64,000 nt of DNA from Malus domestica. Lineage: Eukaryota; Streptophyta; Magnoliopsida; Rosales; Rosaceae. This document shows positions 45,238-61,091 of this stretch, in pieces (the first letter of the stretch is position 1; the number at the start of each line of letters is the position of its first letter). The stretch is taken from NCBI RefSeq assembly GCF_042453785.1, contig NC_091668.1, positions 10,064,001 to 10,128,000 on the forward strand, read 5' to 3'. The notes beneath the pieces were generated by a model, which made no database searches, was not told the DNA's origin, and was given only the letters and a program-made list of their open reading frames with translations. Both the position numbers and the translations under genes were made by a program.

Positions 45238-48200
45238 ATGGCCGCATACGACTACGACGACGCCGGCACCTACGACGAGACATCGGCGACGCAGCGCCAA
45301 CCGTCGTCCGGAGCCCCGCCGTCTTCCGACCTCGGTTACGACCCCAACTTCGTCCCCGACTCCGTCAAATCCTTTGTCGTCCACCTCTACCGCTACATCC
45401 GCGAGAAGAATGTCTACGAGATCCACCAGATGTACGAGACCTCCTTCCAGACCCTCTCCGATCGCCTCTTCAAGGACACCCCCTGGCCATCCGTCGATGC
45501 CGTCGCCGACTACGTCGACAACGACCACGTATTCTGCCTCCTTTACCGCGAGATGTGGTTCCGCCACCTCTACGCCCGCCTGTCCCCGACGCTGAAGCAG
45601 CGAATCGACTCCTGGGACAATTACTGCAGCCTCTTCCAGGTTGTCCTCCACGGCGTCGTTAATATGCAGCTGCCGAACCAGTGGCTTTGGGACATGGTCG
45701 ATGAGTTCGTCTACCAGTTCCAGAGCTTCTGTCAGTACAGGGCTAAGATGAAGAACAAGAACGAGCAGGAGATTGCTCTTCTCAGGCAATTTGATCAAGT
45801 AAGCATCGCTTCCAAATTTCAATTTCAGAAATTTTGAAACCCTAAACCCTCATTTGTGTTCTCAACTTCTCATTGTTGATTTTGTTGCAGGCTTGGAATG
45901 TGTATGGTGTGCTCAATTTCTTGCAAGCTCTGGTTGAGAAGTCGATGATCATTCAGATTCTCGAGCAAGAGAAGGAAGGGCTCGAGCAGTTTACTGCCAA
46001 TGATGGGTATGATTATAATGGTGGCAGTAATGTGTTGAAGGTGTTGGGGTATTTCAGCATGGTGGGTTTGCTTCGAGTTCATTGTCTTTTGGGCGATTAT
46101 CATACCGGTCTGAAATGCTTGCAGCCCATCGACATTACCCAACAAGGTGTTTTCACCACTGTTATTGGAAGCCACATTACCACCATTTATCATTATGGTT
46201 TCGCCAATCTTATGTTGCGGAGGTACATTGTTTGTTGTGTTTTGATCTTGTTTTCGCTTTAGATGTGGACGTGTATCAAACGTTGTTTAGGGAGCCTTAC
46301 GAGTATTGTTGGCTTTGTTGCAGGTACGTGGAGGCGATTCGTGAATTCAATAAGATTCTGTTGTACATCTACAAGACCAAGCAGTTCCATCAGAAATCTC
46401 CGCAGTATGAGCAGATACTAAAGAAGAATGAGCAGATGTATGCCCTGTTGGCAATTGCTCTTTCACTTTGTCCCCAAGTGAAGCTTGTTGAGGAAACTGT
46501 GAACTCTCAGTTGCGCGAGAAGTATGGTGAGAAGATGAACAGAATGCAAAGATATGATGATGAAGCATTTGCTATTTATGATGAGCTCTTCTCCTATGCA
46601 TGCCCTAAGTTCATTACCCCATCTCCTCCAAGTTTTGAGGAGCCCCTTGTTAATTACAACCAGGTATGAACCCCAACTAGGTAAACTGAAATAAATGGTT
46701 TAAAAGAATTTCAATTCAGAAAGCAGTGGTATAACTTTCTGCAATGGTATAGCAGAAGCCAGCTTCCAGGACAAAATATATATAGTTCCCACATAAATTG
46801 TACTAATTTAGTACCTTCCATATATGATACGATGAATATTCGAGGACATAGAGTTGTAATTATCTGTTGTTGAGTGTTTCATGCATTTTACATGATTTGA
46901 TGATTGGCTTGATACATCCATAGTATCAGTTCATGAGATATTTGAAACAAACACTTCAGCAATAAGAAAATTTCGTAGACTTTCTTTGCACCATACTATA
47001 GGAAAATTGAACACCGTCTCTAGTCAGTCTGTGGGTTATAACGTAAAAACAGTTGTGGAAGGAAAGCTAATGGAAATCTTACTTTTGTATTGGCAAAATG
47101 TCGTAGTGTTAGATTCTCTATTTGGGGAATTATATTATGTGAATGAATTTTCTGGCACGTGTGCTTGATTAATCAAATTCCATTTTAACTATTGCAGGAT
47201 GCTTATAGGCTTCAATTGAAACTGTTTCTTTATGAAGTGAAGCAGCAACAGTTATTATCAGGCGTCAGGACCTTCTTAAAAGTCTATTCATCCATCTCCA
47301 TTGGAAAGCTTGCAAGCTACATGGAAGTGGATGAAGCCAAGTTGAGGTACTTAATGAGGATAGTCTATTAATTATGTTGCCTAAAATTCTTCTTTTGATT
47401 CTATGCTAATGTTGTGTCATTCTGTCTTATAGGACTATCTTGTTGACGTACAAGCACAAGACACATTCCGTTGATACTGAGGGAAAAGTTATTTCCAATG
47501 CTGATGTGGACTTCTATATTGACGATGTATGTTTTCTTCTATTACCTTCTATTTTTGTTAGTGGAAAACTGATCTAAGGCCAATTCAAAGTTCCAAGGGC
47601 ATCTTTGTGATTTGACCTTTTGTAAGAAACTAGAACTCCTTCAGCACTTGGTTCATGGGACTTTCTTCGAGGTGATTATAAACCTGCCTCAAAAGATCTA
47701 AAACAATCTTAGCTCAAGTAAACACGTAATTTCTGTAATTAGTTTGACATAACTATGTAATTCAGTGCCCCGAAAGGAAAAGCAAAAAGAGTGGGTGCTT
47801 GTCATTGAAAATGGGTTCAGTTGTTCTGAATCTTTTGATATGCCCTTCTCTTACACTTGGTGACCTGCCTATGCCTTCGTCTCATCAATGACGATTTATT
47901 TACTGGGAAATTGTTAGCCTTATCTAGTGTAAATTGGACTAGAGTTAATCTAATAAGCTTAACATGCAAGAACTTTAAAGTTATATGGTTCAATCACTGT
48001 TTTGGAACATTTTATTCATTTAATAGTTCTAATCTACTGCAGGACTTGATTTCTGTCGTCGAATCAAAACCAGCAAAACGATACGGTGATTACTTCTTGC
48101 GGCAGATCGTGAAGGTATGCAGAACTCATTGTTTTCCCATCTTATTTAGCAACATTAGGGAAATGCTTAGTTATCTCTTTTTTTAATATCTTGAACTTTT

Positions 48201-48255
48201 TCCGTCGCAGCTTGAAGGTGTGATCAATGATATGGACAGGGTAAAGCTTGATTGA
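45238..48255 (+). CDS. EIF3L: Eukaryotic translation initiation factor 3 subunit L (eIF3l), 530 aa
   Basis: Exons are 45238-45798, 45891-46222, 46324-46663, 47198-47346, 47433-47526, 48043-48114 and 48211-48255; all junctions are GT-AG and phases match. The start ATG (AACCATGG, strong context) gives MAAYDYDDAGTYDE; an upstream in-frame stretch has no ATG. Diagnostic stretches are LGYDPNFVPDSVKSFVVHLY, FQVVLHGVVNMQLPNQWLWD, KVLGYFSMVGLLRVHCLLGD and a C-terminal PCI-like region (VYSSISIGKLASYMEVDEAK). The subunit belongs to the eIF3 complex that binds the 40S ribosome and recruits initiator tRNA and mRNA in the cytoplasm. Length is as expected for plants and no break is visible, so it is probably functional. 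Confidence 0.96.
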
Positions 48256-49214
48256 TTCATCCATCACTTTTTTAGTTTACCTTCCTCTCCCGCAATTTTC
48301 GCTTGTTTAGATTTTTCGACAATGATGTCTTGAGATGTTTTTTCTTCATCTTTCAAATACCTATATGTCTCATGTTTCCGCTCCTTTGAATTGGCGGATG
48401 TGGTTTTTAACTCTTCAAATGATCGAAAATGTAATTTTCACCTGTTGTGCCTATCTACTCAAAATTGCTAGCATGGAAATTTCGCAAGTGTTTATTTTTT
48501 TCCTTGAATCCAAACAATAATTGGGTGTGTGGTATATAGCTATCGAAAATGTAATTTTTACGTGTCACGTGATGAATGAGATATTAATAGTGTTAGTATA
48601 GAGAGTCGGGGTCGCTTTGAATATGGCGTGGATTATTTACTTGTGTTACTTATTTTATGAAACTCGTCAAAAGAACCAAGTCCTACTCTATTTTCGCCCT
48701 CATCGCGTGTTGTTTTTCGCTTATGTTCCTTTGTTTGTACGACGCCTCGTGTGGTTGTGTCATTCTTCCATGTATGAACTTGGATTCACTTCACATTGTT
48801 TGTAATGGTCATGTATTTTTTTTTTTTTTAACAAACAATATTATTCACATTAAATGAATGAGGAGTGGGTTCAGCTCCGCAACGGTCAGTTTTGGAGTCG
48901 GACTCATCTTCGAAGCGCCAATCAGGTTTAGGCATGAATTATACATATGTTTGAGGTTGGAGAGATAAACCTAATCTTCGTGCACTAATGCGATAAGGCC
49001 CCCACATGTGGTCACTCACGCTAATTGACTTGAGGGGAACGCAACAATTTACGACAGCGCCAATTACGTTGATTTCCCTGTCGTTCTTCCGTTGTCTTTT
49101 TCCTGGTACCATTTTTCATTCGACAAGTATAAAACTTTTTGCCCCACTTATTTATTGTTTGTCCTTCTAATTGATTTGATATTTTATTTTCAGCAACGGA
49201 TTTATAACTCAATC

Positions 49215-49245
<31 letters not shown>

Positions 49246-50761
49246 GTGAAATGATAGATTCGTTAGATTAGAGAGCCAACGAAGTTTGAATCCCAGGTTG
49301 TGGTGAGAGGGCAACACTCATTTCTACCATTGTGATAGAGAGCTGTTATTAACATTTGCACCTGCATTTTTCTGTGTGACTCCACTCTTATCCTATATCA
49401 TTTATTTTAAAAAGAGAATAATGTATAGAGCAATAATTTTTTACTTCATAAAATGCATGATTGTATTTTTAGAGTGTCAATAATAATTCTAAAAAAAATA
49501 TTGGTTTCGTATTGAACATCTATTGTTTCACTAAGCAAATAGAATTTGAAAAAAAGTCAAATGTGGTGTCGTTGCATGTGCAATTGCAAGGTGTCGTTTT
49601 CAAAATTTCTAGTCGTTGAGAGAGAATTTATGGATCAATAAAAAATATAAAAAAATTTAGTCACCTTTTGAAAATCATCTAGTTTAAAATGGATAAAGAG
49701 AAATGGAGATTTTTTTAAAGAGAATTTTTATAGACTTTTTGTCACTTCATGTTTTTGGTATAATGTTGGCATGGTGATTAACGTTAAACTATAAGAGGAT
49801 AGAGAGTCCATAGAAAGTTTCATTTTTAAAAGAGTGTTCTTAACATTTCGCATGAATCAAATTAATATTGACTATTTTTTTGAACCGAAGTATCCAAGTG
49901 GCCAAAATAGAAGAATTAACCTATCAAGATTTAGTCAAATTTTATATTGTGTACTTAATTTACTTTTAATTAAACAATTATAAATCCTTGGGACAGATTT
50001 GGTTGACATTTTACGGACACGAAGGCTGCGTCTTTAGTGTTTCCTCGTACTTGGTTGAATGTTAGGTGTGCGGTTTCAACTTGGATATGCACACATGCTC
50101 TTCATCTAACATTCAACTTGGATATGTTTTTATCCTAAAAATTGTCTTAATTAACAACTGGCATTGATAGGAGTGCTAGATAACTATTTGGAATGACTAA
50201 TAATATATATATTTTTATTTTAATTCTACTTGCGGGTCAATCATTTCATCGAAGACTTACATACCAGAGGAATTCTAGTGTGGCGGTATTTCAGTCAATT
50301 GGACATTGTCATGTTTTATTAAGATAAACTCGAACACATTGTGAGTCGGATTCAGTTTTTATTGTTGGAGAATAGAGCCTTACATAGAAATACAACAAAA
50401 TAATTGGGAATTTCACACCTAATATAACCAATGCCTTATGAGATATCAGTGATGTTGGTGATGAACATGCTGATCTTAAAATGTTTGACACCTATGATGA
50501 AATCACAAGCCAATCACGATTGTCATGTCAAAATGTTAACTAATTTGAGGACCACCACAATTTGTAAGTTTCTCTCCATTTTATGACACGTAAGTTGGGC
50601 ATGTTGCCCAAGCCCCTAACAAGATAACCAGTTCCCACTTGCACAACCTCCAGGCAGTCACCAAACCCCATCCCAGCAACTCTCCTTCAAGGGTTTCAAA
50701 CCCCATGGCTTTTTCTCAAGAAGGATGAAAGGTTGAATATTATATAATTGTTGTTTGTCCT

Positions 50762-50820
<59 letters not shown>

Positions 50821-50893
50821 GTATGTATGTACTTGCTAAGTAGCTAGAAATAAATGCGGGTTTTGGTAAATAGTGCCGCTGACTGAGAGAAAA
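48256..50893. other. Intergenic region, no gene seen
   Basis: It contains the eIF3l 3' UTR, an oligo-T run at about 49218-49246, and an (AT)n microsatellite at about 50765-50820. Sequence at 48840-49340 looks like degraded repeat (AATCAGGTTTAG, GAATCCCAGGTTGTGG) but no element ends were found. Open frames are short and lack motifs. Confidence 0.45.
50765..50825. repeat. (AT)n microsatellite
   Basis: More than 20 AT dinucleotides with a few interruptions (TATGTATAT), about 70 bp before the tetraspanin-like start codon, so probably in its promoter or 5' UTR. Confidence 0.95.
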
Positions 50894-52381
50894 ATGGTGG
50901 GCAGTGCAAGGCTTTGCTTGCACAACTCCATGAGAGCTGTGAATTTATTTGTCAACGTTTGTGGAGTTGGAGTCATCATCTACTCCCTTTGGCTCATCAA
51001 GAAATGGCAAGTTGGAGTCTCTGAGCTCCCTCCCGTCGCGCATGTCCCCAAGCCATGGTAAAAAAGCTCATATTTCTGCTCTTTATCTTTCTATGGTACT
51101 GCGTTTATCCTCGCATCCGAGGTTCCGTGTGCAAATCTCGTTCTTGAATATCGCTTCTATCGAAGAAAACGAAAAGGGTTTTTGTTATATTATGCGATAG
51201 ACTGATAGGCAGAGGCAATCTGCAGTTTTTTCTTTAATTCTGTTATATTTTGCATTTGTTAGAAAATCATCGGTTGCAATTTTGTTTGACAGGTTTATAT
51301 ATGCATGTTTAGGTATGGGAATTGCTGTCTGCCTGAGCACCCTTTGCGGTCATATGGTTGCCAATTCCATCAGCAGTTTCATTCTCTTCATTGTATCCTT
51401 TCTGGTGATTACAACTTTTCTATTAATTTTCGGCTTCAAATCTTTGTTATAATGTCTAAAAAAAGCTTGGCCGGTGATTTTCGCACTCGTTTTAACCTCC
51501 TGCGCTCCTCCCTTCGAGTGCAGCGAGTGTCAGAATCGCAATCCAAAAGTTTCCGTCCTTTTTTCTTTAACTTTTTACCGGGTTTAGGAATTCCCAGTAA
51601 TTTTTTAGGAGCCTATGTTCTTTGCAATTTGAATCTAGTTTATGAATGTTTACACAAATTTCATCAATCTGGTTTGTCCTTAACCAGTTCTAATTAGTAC
51701 ATAATCTCCATCTTCTGTCTTCTAGGCATTGAGGTTGGAGTGATCGTCAATATTTTCTATAGGATGGACTGGGAAGTGGTATGCCTTCCTGCACTTGTGA
51801 TTTTTATGTGGTGCATTCAGTCATTAACTTAAAATCACTTTTTAAAGAAGCTGCTTTTTTGTACAGCAATTTGCAAAGTACATTGATGAGCATCACACCC
51901 TGTTCAAAAACTTCTTGACGTTTCATCTAAACATGTGCCGCCTCATTGTAGTTCTCATCTTGATACCACAGGTAAAATAAAAAACCCTCTCTTCTTACTC
52001 AACTTCGGAGATTGTCTGAACCGTTAGATCAGCATAATTATTGACCTAATGGTTCAGACAATGTTGGTACGACAGAATTTCCCATGACTCTGAGCTAAAC
52101 GCAAGTCCATATTGCAGATCAAAGCTATTGTGCTAGCGATCATTCTTTGGGCCATTGGTTCCGAGCCGAGGGCGGATCAATGCAACTATTCTGATGTCAC
52201 AAACTTCACATATTCGTTTCTGGCAGCGCCTACACAATCTTTACTAGATATATCGCGACACGGATTCCGAAACTATGAAGTTTCGTCAAGAGAATTCGAA
52301 AACCCGCCACGCCCGAGTTTTGTTTCAAATGTAAAGAGATTTTTCAGAATGCATTTTCACAGAAGAGTCACTCTTAGTTAG
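50894..52381 (+). CDS. Tetraspanin-like membrane protein, 237 aa
   Basis: Exons are 50894-51057, 51293-51392, 51698-51778, 51867-51971 and 52118-52381, all GT-AG and in phase. The start gives MVGSARLCLHNSMRAVNLFV. Hydrophobic segments are at about residues 16-36, 55-75, 77-105 and 142-165. The pattern, including LWLIKKW after segment 1 and PWFIYACLGMGIAVC, resembles plant tetraspanins of the TET18-20 / TOM2A-like type. The large extracellular loop is short (about 35 residues between segments 3 and 4) and lacks a GCCK/RP-type cysteine motif, and there is an unusually long C-terminal tail of about 70 residues. Tetraspanins organise membrane microdomains; this role is family knowledge. Confidence 0.8.
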
Positions 52382-52652
52382 GGAAGAAGTATATAAGTTT
52401 TGGGTTTAGGGTTCCCCTGCATTTTTGTATTTTGGTGAAAGGGGAAGTAATTGTACAGAAACTACTTATTCTCTCCAAAATTAATTACTTGAAAAGCATT
52501 TGTTTACTTTCTGTTGATGTCTTTGTCTTGTTGAGAGAGGAACTGTGTTTTAGGGTTGATTTGAAATCCAAGGCAGTATGGTCTGAACAAATTGGGTGAA
52601 GTAGCATATTTATTTTCACGTGTTGGTATATATGACACATCTTCTAAAAAAT

Positions 52653-53023
52653 GTTTTTTTTTAGTCAAAATGGTCTTTTAAAATTTGCATAACTTTTCAC
52701 TTTGGTCTCTTAAATTTGAAATCAATAAAAATGATTCCTGAGTTTGTCTACCATCAATCATTTTGGTCATTCCTAGAAAATTTTCCATTAAATAAAGATA
52801 AAATAACAAAAATAGCCTCAGTTTTTGTTAAATCTTTTTGGCTTATTGTTTATTACATTGAGGCTATTTTTGTCATTTGGTCCTTATTTAACATAATTTT
52901 TCAAGGAATGACCAAAATGATTGGTGGTGGACAAACTCATGCGACACTTTTATTGATTTCAAATCTCAGAGATCAAAGTGAAAAGTTAAACAAATCTCAT
53001 AGACTATTTTGGCTAAAAAGCCC
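52653..53023. mobile_element. Foldback MITE, 371 bp, 9-bp TSD
   Basis: The left arm (TTAGTCAAAATGGTC ... ATCATTTTGGTCATTCCT) is the inverse of the right arm (GGAATGACCAAAATGATT ... GACTATTTTGGCTAAA) over about 125 bp, so the element can form a long hairpin. CTAAAAAAT flanks it at 52644-52652 and 53024-53032. A 9-bp duplication suggests a Mutator-like origin. The open frame inside is an artefact. Confidence 0.85.
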
Positions 53024-53119
53024 CTAAAAAATACTATTGTTAAGGCTGTGAACGAGTGGGTTGACGCCTCCCATACTATATGCACTAGTGGTCCTATAGG
53101 GCAATTGTCTCTAGCTTGG

Positions 53120-53510
53120 GACCTGCAGGAAGGCGAAGCTTAATGTGGATGGCTCTCGGCTCAACTGGAAATATAGGTGTTGGGGGAGTATTACGAGATA
53201 AAACAGTGGTGATTGGCTTGGGTTTTCGATCAGCTTGGGCAAAGGGCAAGTGGTTGGTGCTGAAATTTGGGGGTTTTATTTTAGTCTATAACAGTAAACA
53301 AAAGTATTTCAACTCTTTGTGTGGAGATGGACTCAGCTATAGTGGTTAATTCAATTAAAACTATAACTAACACCAGCTTTTATCTTCTTACTAACATTAT
53401 TGATCAACGCAAACAATTTATGGTATGGATAGCAGATTGCGAGTTGGTTCCTGTCTACTGGGAGAAGAACATTGTGGCGAACAGCCTTGCTAATTGAAGT
53501 TATAATATGA
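53120..53510 (+). pseudogene. LINE-derived RNase H (RVT_3) fragment
   Basis: Degenerate frames give KLNVDGSR, STGNIGVGGVLRDKT and a later stretch VVNSIKTITNTSFYLLTNII, then QFMVWIADCELVPVYWEKNI and ANSLAN. These match the order of the RNase H-like domain found at the C-terminus of plant L1-type LINE proteins. Stops and frameshifts break it, and no reverse transcriptase is next to it. Confidence 0.6.
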
Positions 53511-53639
53511 ATCTTGTGTACCATCATTTTGAGAATTCACCTGAATGGATTGGAACTCATTTATTTGATGACATGATCGGAGTCTCTACGATTCGAAGTG
53601 TTTGTAAGAATTTATTGAGTTAGTTTTGGGTTGTTCTAC

Positions 53640-54648
53640 CCCCTTATGTTACATTTATTTTTTATGACAAGCGACATTCTATACTAAATTTACATTATGG
53701 AAAAGGTAGAGGGTTTAAACTCCAAACGCAGTGGGTTGAAGAAAAATGTCCTAACCATCATGACAATCCACTACTTGTATTGAAAAAGAAATTTAAACAT
53801 ATAAAACTGACGTGCATGAGTAAACACATTTAATTACTTGAGATAAGAGTCGCTTGTATCAATATCTTTGTATTAATTCCAAATTCCAAAAGCTTCCTAG
53901 TCAGTCCTTACACAAGTGAAATTTGAAGACTGCATGAGCAAGCAGTCACTCAAAGCAATCATGAAACCTTCGGGGATTTGCAAATCAAAATGCCCAAGAC
54001 CAAGGCTGTCTCCAATCCAAAACTCAAAATCCTCGACTCAAATCAAATGTTTGGGTCAAAAGATTGTGGCGGGTAAGAACCCATTAACTTTTTTGCCTCC
54101 AAATCCAAATGTTTGTGTGTTGCCGTAAGAATTTTTTGTATAAATTTTCTCACTTTCATTGCATACGACATTAGTGACAATCAAGTGAGATTACAAATAC
54201 AGCTAGTTAAAACAAGATAAGTAGATTTTCAAAATTTCAATCACTGTGAAAATTTTTAAATTTTCAATCACGCTGCCAGTTAGTATTATATTCTTCTTTA
54301 CTTGTAATAATAAATGAGAAGTCGTAAATTCCGACCTAAATGATGAGTTCAGAGTTTCATACTCATTTATTGTGCCACCTTGGTATAGATATTATGGCCA
54401 TTGAGAAAATCACAATCAAAAGGAAGGCCACCTTCAAGTCTGCTGTCGTTTCCCTTTAGTGTTAGGCCACTATCTGATAAAGCGCATTGTCGGTTATCTA
54501 AACTTGCCAATGCCGTTTAGTGCAGGTGTTGGTGAGTCCCCGAAATAACAAAAACCTTCACCGTAGGAACCCAACAAACACCTGTCCGAAACTCATAAGC
54601 TCAGCTCCACCACAACCAGCCTGCTCCGCCACTCTCTCAGCGGCGTTC
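53640..54648. promoter_or_regulatory. Upstream region of AAT gene 1
   Basis: No gene is seen. AT-rich sequence changes to a more GC-rich leader at about 54480-54648 directly before the start codon. Short frames at 53916 and 54520 have no support as proteins; the latter runs in frame into AAT exon 1 but starts at an ATG that is not conserved in the second AAT copy. Confidence 0.45.
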
Positions 54649-57792
<3,144 letters not shown>

Positions 57793-58039
57793 GCCAATGT
57801 TGAAGTGCAAAAGAGGGCCAAATTGAAATTCCTTTGTAATCCAAGGGCCACACTAGAAATGAATTATTTTCCATTGGTATTAAAAATAGAAAATGTGAAG
57901 GAATGAATTATTGTCAATGACATTTATGTTATGTCCATCCACTAATTGGTGTAACCCTTGAGCCAATGATTCCTCAATTGAATAGACATTCATTTCTCAA
58001 TTGATTGGGCACATCATTGTAGGCCACGATCTGATAAAT

Positions 58040-59150
58040 TAGAGTAGTTTGAAATAAAATATCGACTTGTTAAAAAAGAAATTATAAAACAGATGTACTT
58101 TTTTCTTTTTCGTTTGGAAAAAAAAACAGATGTCCCCAAAAGCTGAATCTGAGGATTGGTGTTTATAGAACTGAGGTAGGTTTTCATATTTTCACTTCAA
58201 TTTTTCCGAATATTATATTTTTCAACCCAATTTCCACATCAACAATCAACATGGATCCTTCTTTGTGGTGCATTGTAGAAAAAATTTAAATGTTCTTGTT
58301 AATTAATTTGGAATCGGAAGTAACTTATGTGCCAATCACAATTTGACGTTATGACACGTACCTAAAAGTTGTACTTTTTGTGTTTTTTGACGAAGTATTT
58401 GTACACATGTCAAACTATGATTTGCAGACAAGGAGCCAAACTGTTTTCTGTTGGATAGCCATGACCTTAACACAAAACACTTAATACATCCTTATTCTTC
58501 TTTAATTAATTCTTAACCAAAAACAGGATGGAAACCTCTTCCGTTGGATGTTGGATGTAGTGACACATCCCAACCCGAAATGTCCACCTGGACACCTGAA
58601 TCGCTGCTTAGAGAACTTGCGATTACACTCCGATTTGGATGATTAATTTCCAGGTCTAGTTATAAGGAAGTACCTTCTTATTACCGGAATGGCGGATTCA
58701 AACAGATTGAGTGCTGCACTCGTTTTGGGTGCTGACAGGTATGTTGGAGTCTAGGTCTAATCCGCGTTTTATTACGTTGACGAATAGTGCACGATATGAT
58801 ACAATGTGGATTTCTTTTGCTGATTGAATGTTTCAATTTTCTTGAAAAAAAAAGCCCTGCTATCAAGGAGAGTAGAGTGACTACTGTCCACTGCTTGTCC
58901 GGCAGCAGGTCGCTGAGGATTGGAGCGACCCGCTGCTGTGACGAACACACAGACTAGATTTTCTAGGTGATTTTCTGTGTATAAATGCTACTTGTATTTT
59001 CCTTCTTTTGTATACCATTACCCTGCATCCCGCCCTTATATTGTAGATTGTGTTTTCTGTGGACTTAATCTTATTGATTATTTCTGTCAGAAGATCGATA
59101 AGATTATGCAGGATAAGATATGCAGGCTAATAGTGACAATACTCTATTAA
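58040..59150 (+). pseudogene. Truncated aspartate aminotransferase pseudogene
   Basis: Remnants match gene 1: a shortened exon 2 at about 58129-58175, a piece of exon 3 at 58527-58560, exon 4 at 58654-58738 (TTAAGAAGT-like changes, then NRLSAALVLGAD intact in one frame) and exon 5 at 58855-58940, which loses the frame. Flanking intron sequence from 58040 (TTAGAGTAGTTTGAAAT) and 58970-59110 also matches gene 1 introns, so this is a DNA-level duplicate and not a retrocopy. Exons 1 and 6-12 are missing. Confidence 0.88.
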
Positions 59151-61091
59151 AATTTAAAACTATATAATTTGTTTTTTTTATATTTATAGATCTAATTACT
59201 TGTTTTTAATAAAAAAAATTCAAAAACAAAGGAAGAACGTTGTGTGCTTAAAGATTCATTTAAACATTTAAATTACAAATTTTCTTTTAGTACAATGATA
59301 TATTTTATACTAAGGAGATGGAGAGTTCGGCTAAAGTCACACACATGTAAATTACAGTTTAGTTCCTAGATTATTAGGTAAGCCATGTCACATCACCATT
59401 CTTGGATGGGTGCTGGGGGACTTTTAGGTCAAGGTGGACCTAGACTTTGAGAATGTTCTCTTGTCTCTCTTGGTTCGGTTTTGTGCATGTCCCGGTATCT
59501 CGAAAGAGTTAGCTTGTCTTAGAAAATATTCCGGTTAGATTAAAGACTCGAAGATGACATGATTAGGCAAAAATAATGACTTGATAAAGAGAGACATGGT
59601 GTGGACGCTATAAGTTTATCAGTTTGGTATGAGAGGAAAAGTTTGCATCGTTGTATGGTATTCTAGGTTGGATAATCTGGGTTTCCTAGGGTGGTAACAA
59701 GGCTTCTGATGGTTGGGATCTTCAGAGGAAAAGCGACGGAAAACACCAAGGTTGCAGGTATCTCCTCCTTCCAAGCTTTGAGGCTCTCTATGTTATGATA
59801 GATCCCCTTCTCTAAGGTTGCTGACGTATATTTGTAATTGAATGATTCTTTTTCAAGGAATCTCTAATTGTGGCGTAGTTCTTTTTTTCCTTTCTCCCTA
59901 GTTCTTCTGCCACTCTCGTTTAGGTGCAAGATGACTAGGCATTGCCACCTTCTAAAACCTGCACCATGCCTTCTTCCCAAGGCGGCGCCTTCCCGAGTCA
60001 GCCTTCCACATGCGCTACATCTGGTAGTGTGCCCCATGGCTTTCGTGTGTTGAACTTCTGCATGAGTTGGAAAGCGAAAGTCAGCCATTAATGCATGTTT
60101 GGTTGGACATTCACGTGATTACAAGGCTAGAGGATTTGGTTTCTCCCTAACTAAGTTGGTTAACTCCTTGGAAAAAGGGAAACTAAGTTTTGGTTCTCTC
60201 CCAAGCTTACCTACATGAACCTCAAAGGTTTTGGGCTTGGATCTTTGGGCACCCAAGCAACCAAAGTCTTCCATAATCTTGACTCCACATAGGCCCGATA
60301 AACTTTCGTAACAATCCACACCACAATTCACGTGACAAGCCCTGAGCATGTGATTTGAGCTTATTTTAGCGTAAATAGTGGTTAGCGTGATAGAGCTCTT
60401 GGCATGACTAATATGCATGGGTAAGGCGTGATTTATATAAACATTTGACTTAATTACCGTAGCGTGGCATGATTGTGAATATATTCTTTTCACCATCCGA
60501 CACCTTTACAGGTATTTGGGTTTGACTTGAGGCTCGTATGACAATTGGATCTCGAAACTTGATTGGGTTTGCATGTGACATTTTTTTGCCTCAATAATGG
60601 ATAATGGTTCAGGTTCACCCAAAAAGGAAAAAATGAAAAGGAAAAGAATGTAATAGAATATGTGCGTTGGTTGGTCCTTAATTATTTGAACCATCCTTAA
60701 TAAAAATGTCAAATTAAAATGTTAAATTTCTTTTTTATAGTTAATCTGGCGTAATAACATTGTGTAAAATACTCTATTCCAACTGGGATGTCAAATTAAA
60801 ATATATTTTTTTCTAATTTGTTGTTCTTATCCGTTAAAGATAAAAAATTATAAGAATATTAAAAGCTTAATTGCCCGATTGCCCGACAGTCAAGACGCTT
60901 TACACAGCGCGATACGAAAAAGGCGTATTTTAAGCCCCTGAACGAATAAAACTGCCTAACATGCGCCCACAGTTCACATCAGTACATCAGCCCGCGCCCA
61001 CAGTTCTTCTACTTCCTTTACCAGTAGTGATCGGAGGCAAAACGCTCTGGTGGGACACCTCACTGCCGAAGAAGATCAATCGTCCTCCGCC
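59151..61091. other. Intergenic region and promoter of AAT gene 2
   Basis: No gene is supported. Frames at 59864-60088 and 60119-60496 (minus) are open but show no recognisable domain; the region 59700-60700 reads like a degraded repeat. GC content rises at about 60960-61090 just before the start codon. Confidence 0.4.

Noticed and set aside
45232-45822. 196-residue minus-strand frame opposite eIF3l exon 1
   Set aside because: It is a shadow of a GC-rich coding exon; Val/Glu/Asp-rich composition and no family resemblance.
58681-58950. 89-residue minus-strand frame
   Set aside because: It is the antisense of the aspartate aminotransferase pseudogene exons.
60119-60496. 125-residue minus-strand frame
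   Set aside because: No domain, no splice context and a repeat-like surrounding; could not be supported as a gene.
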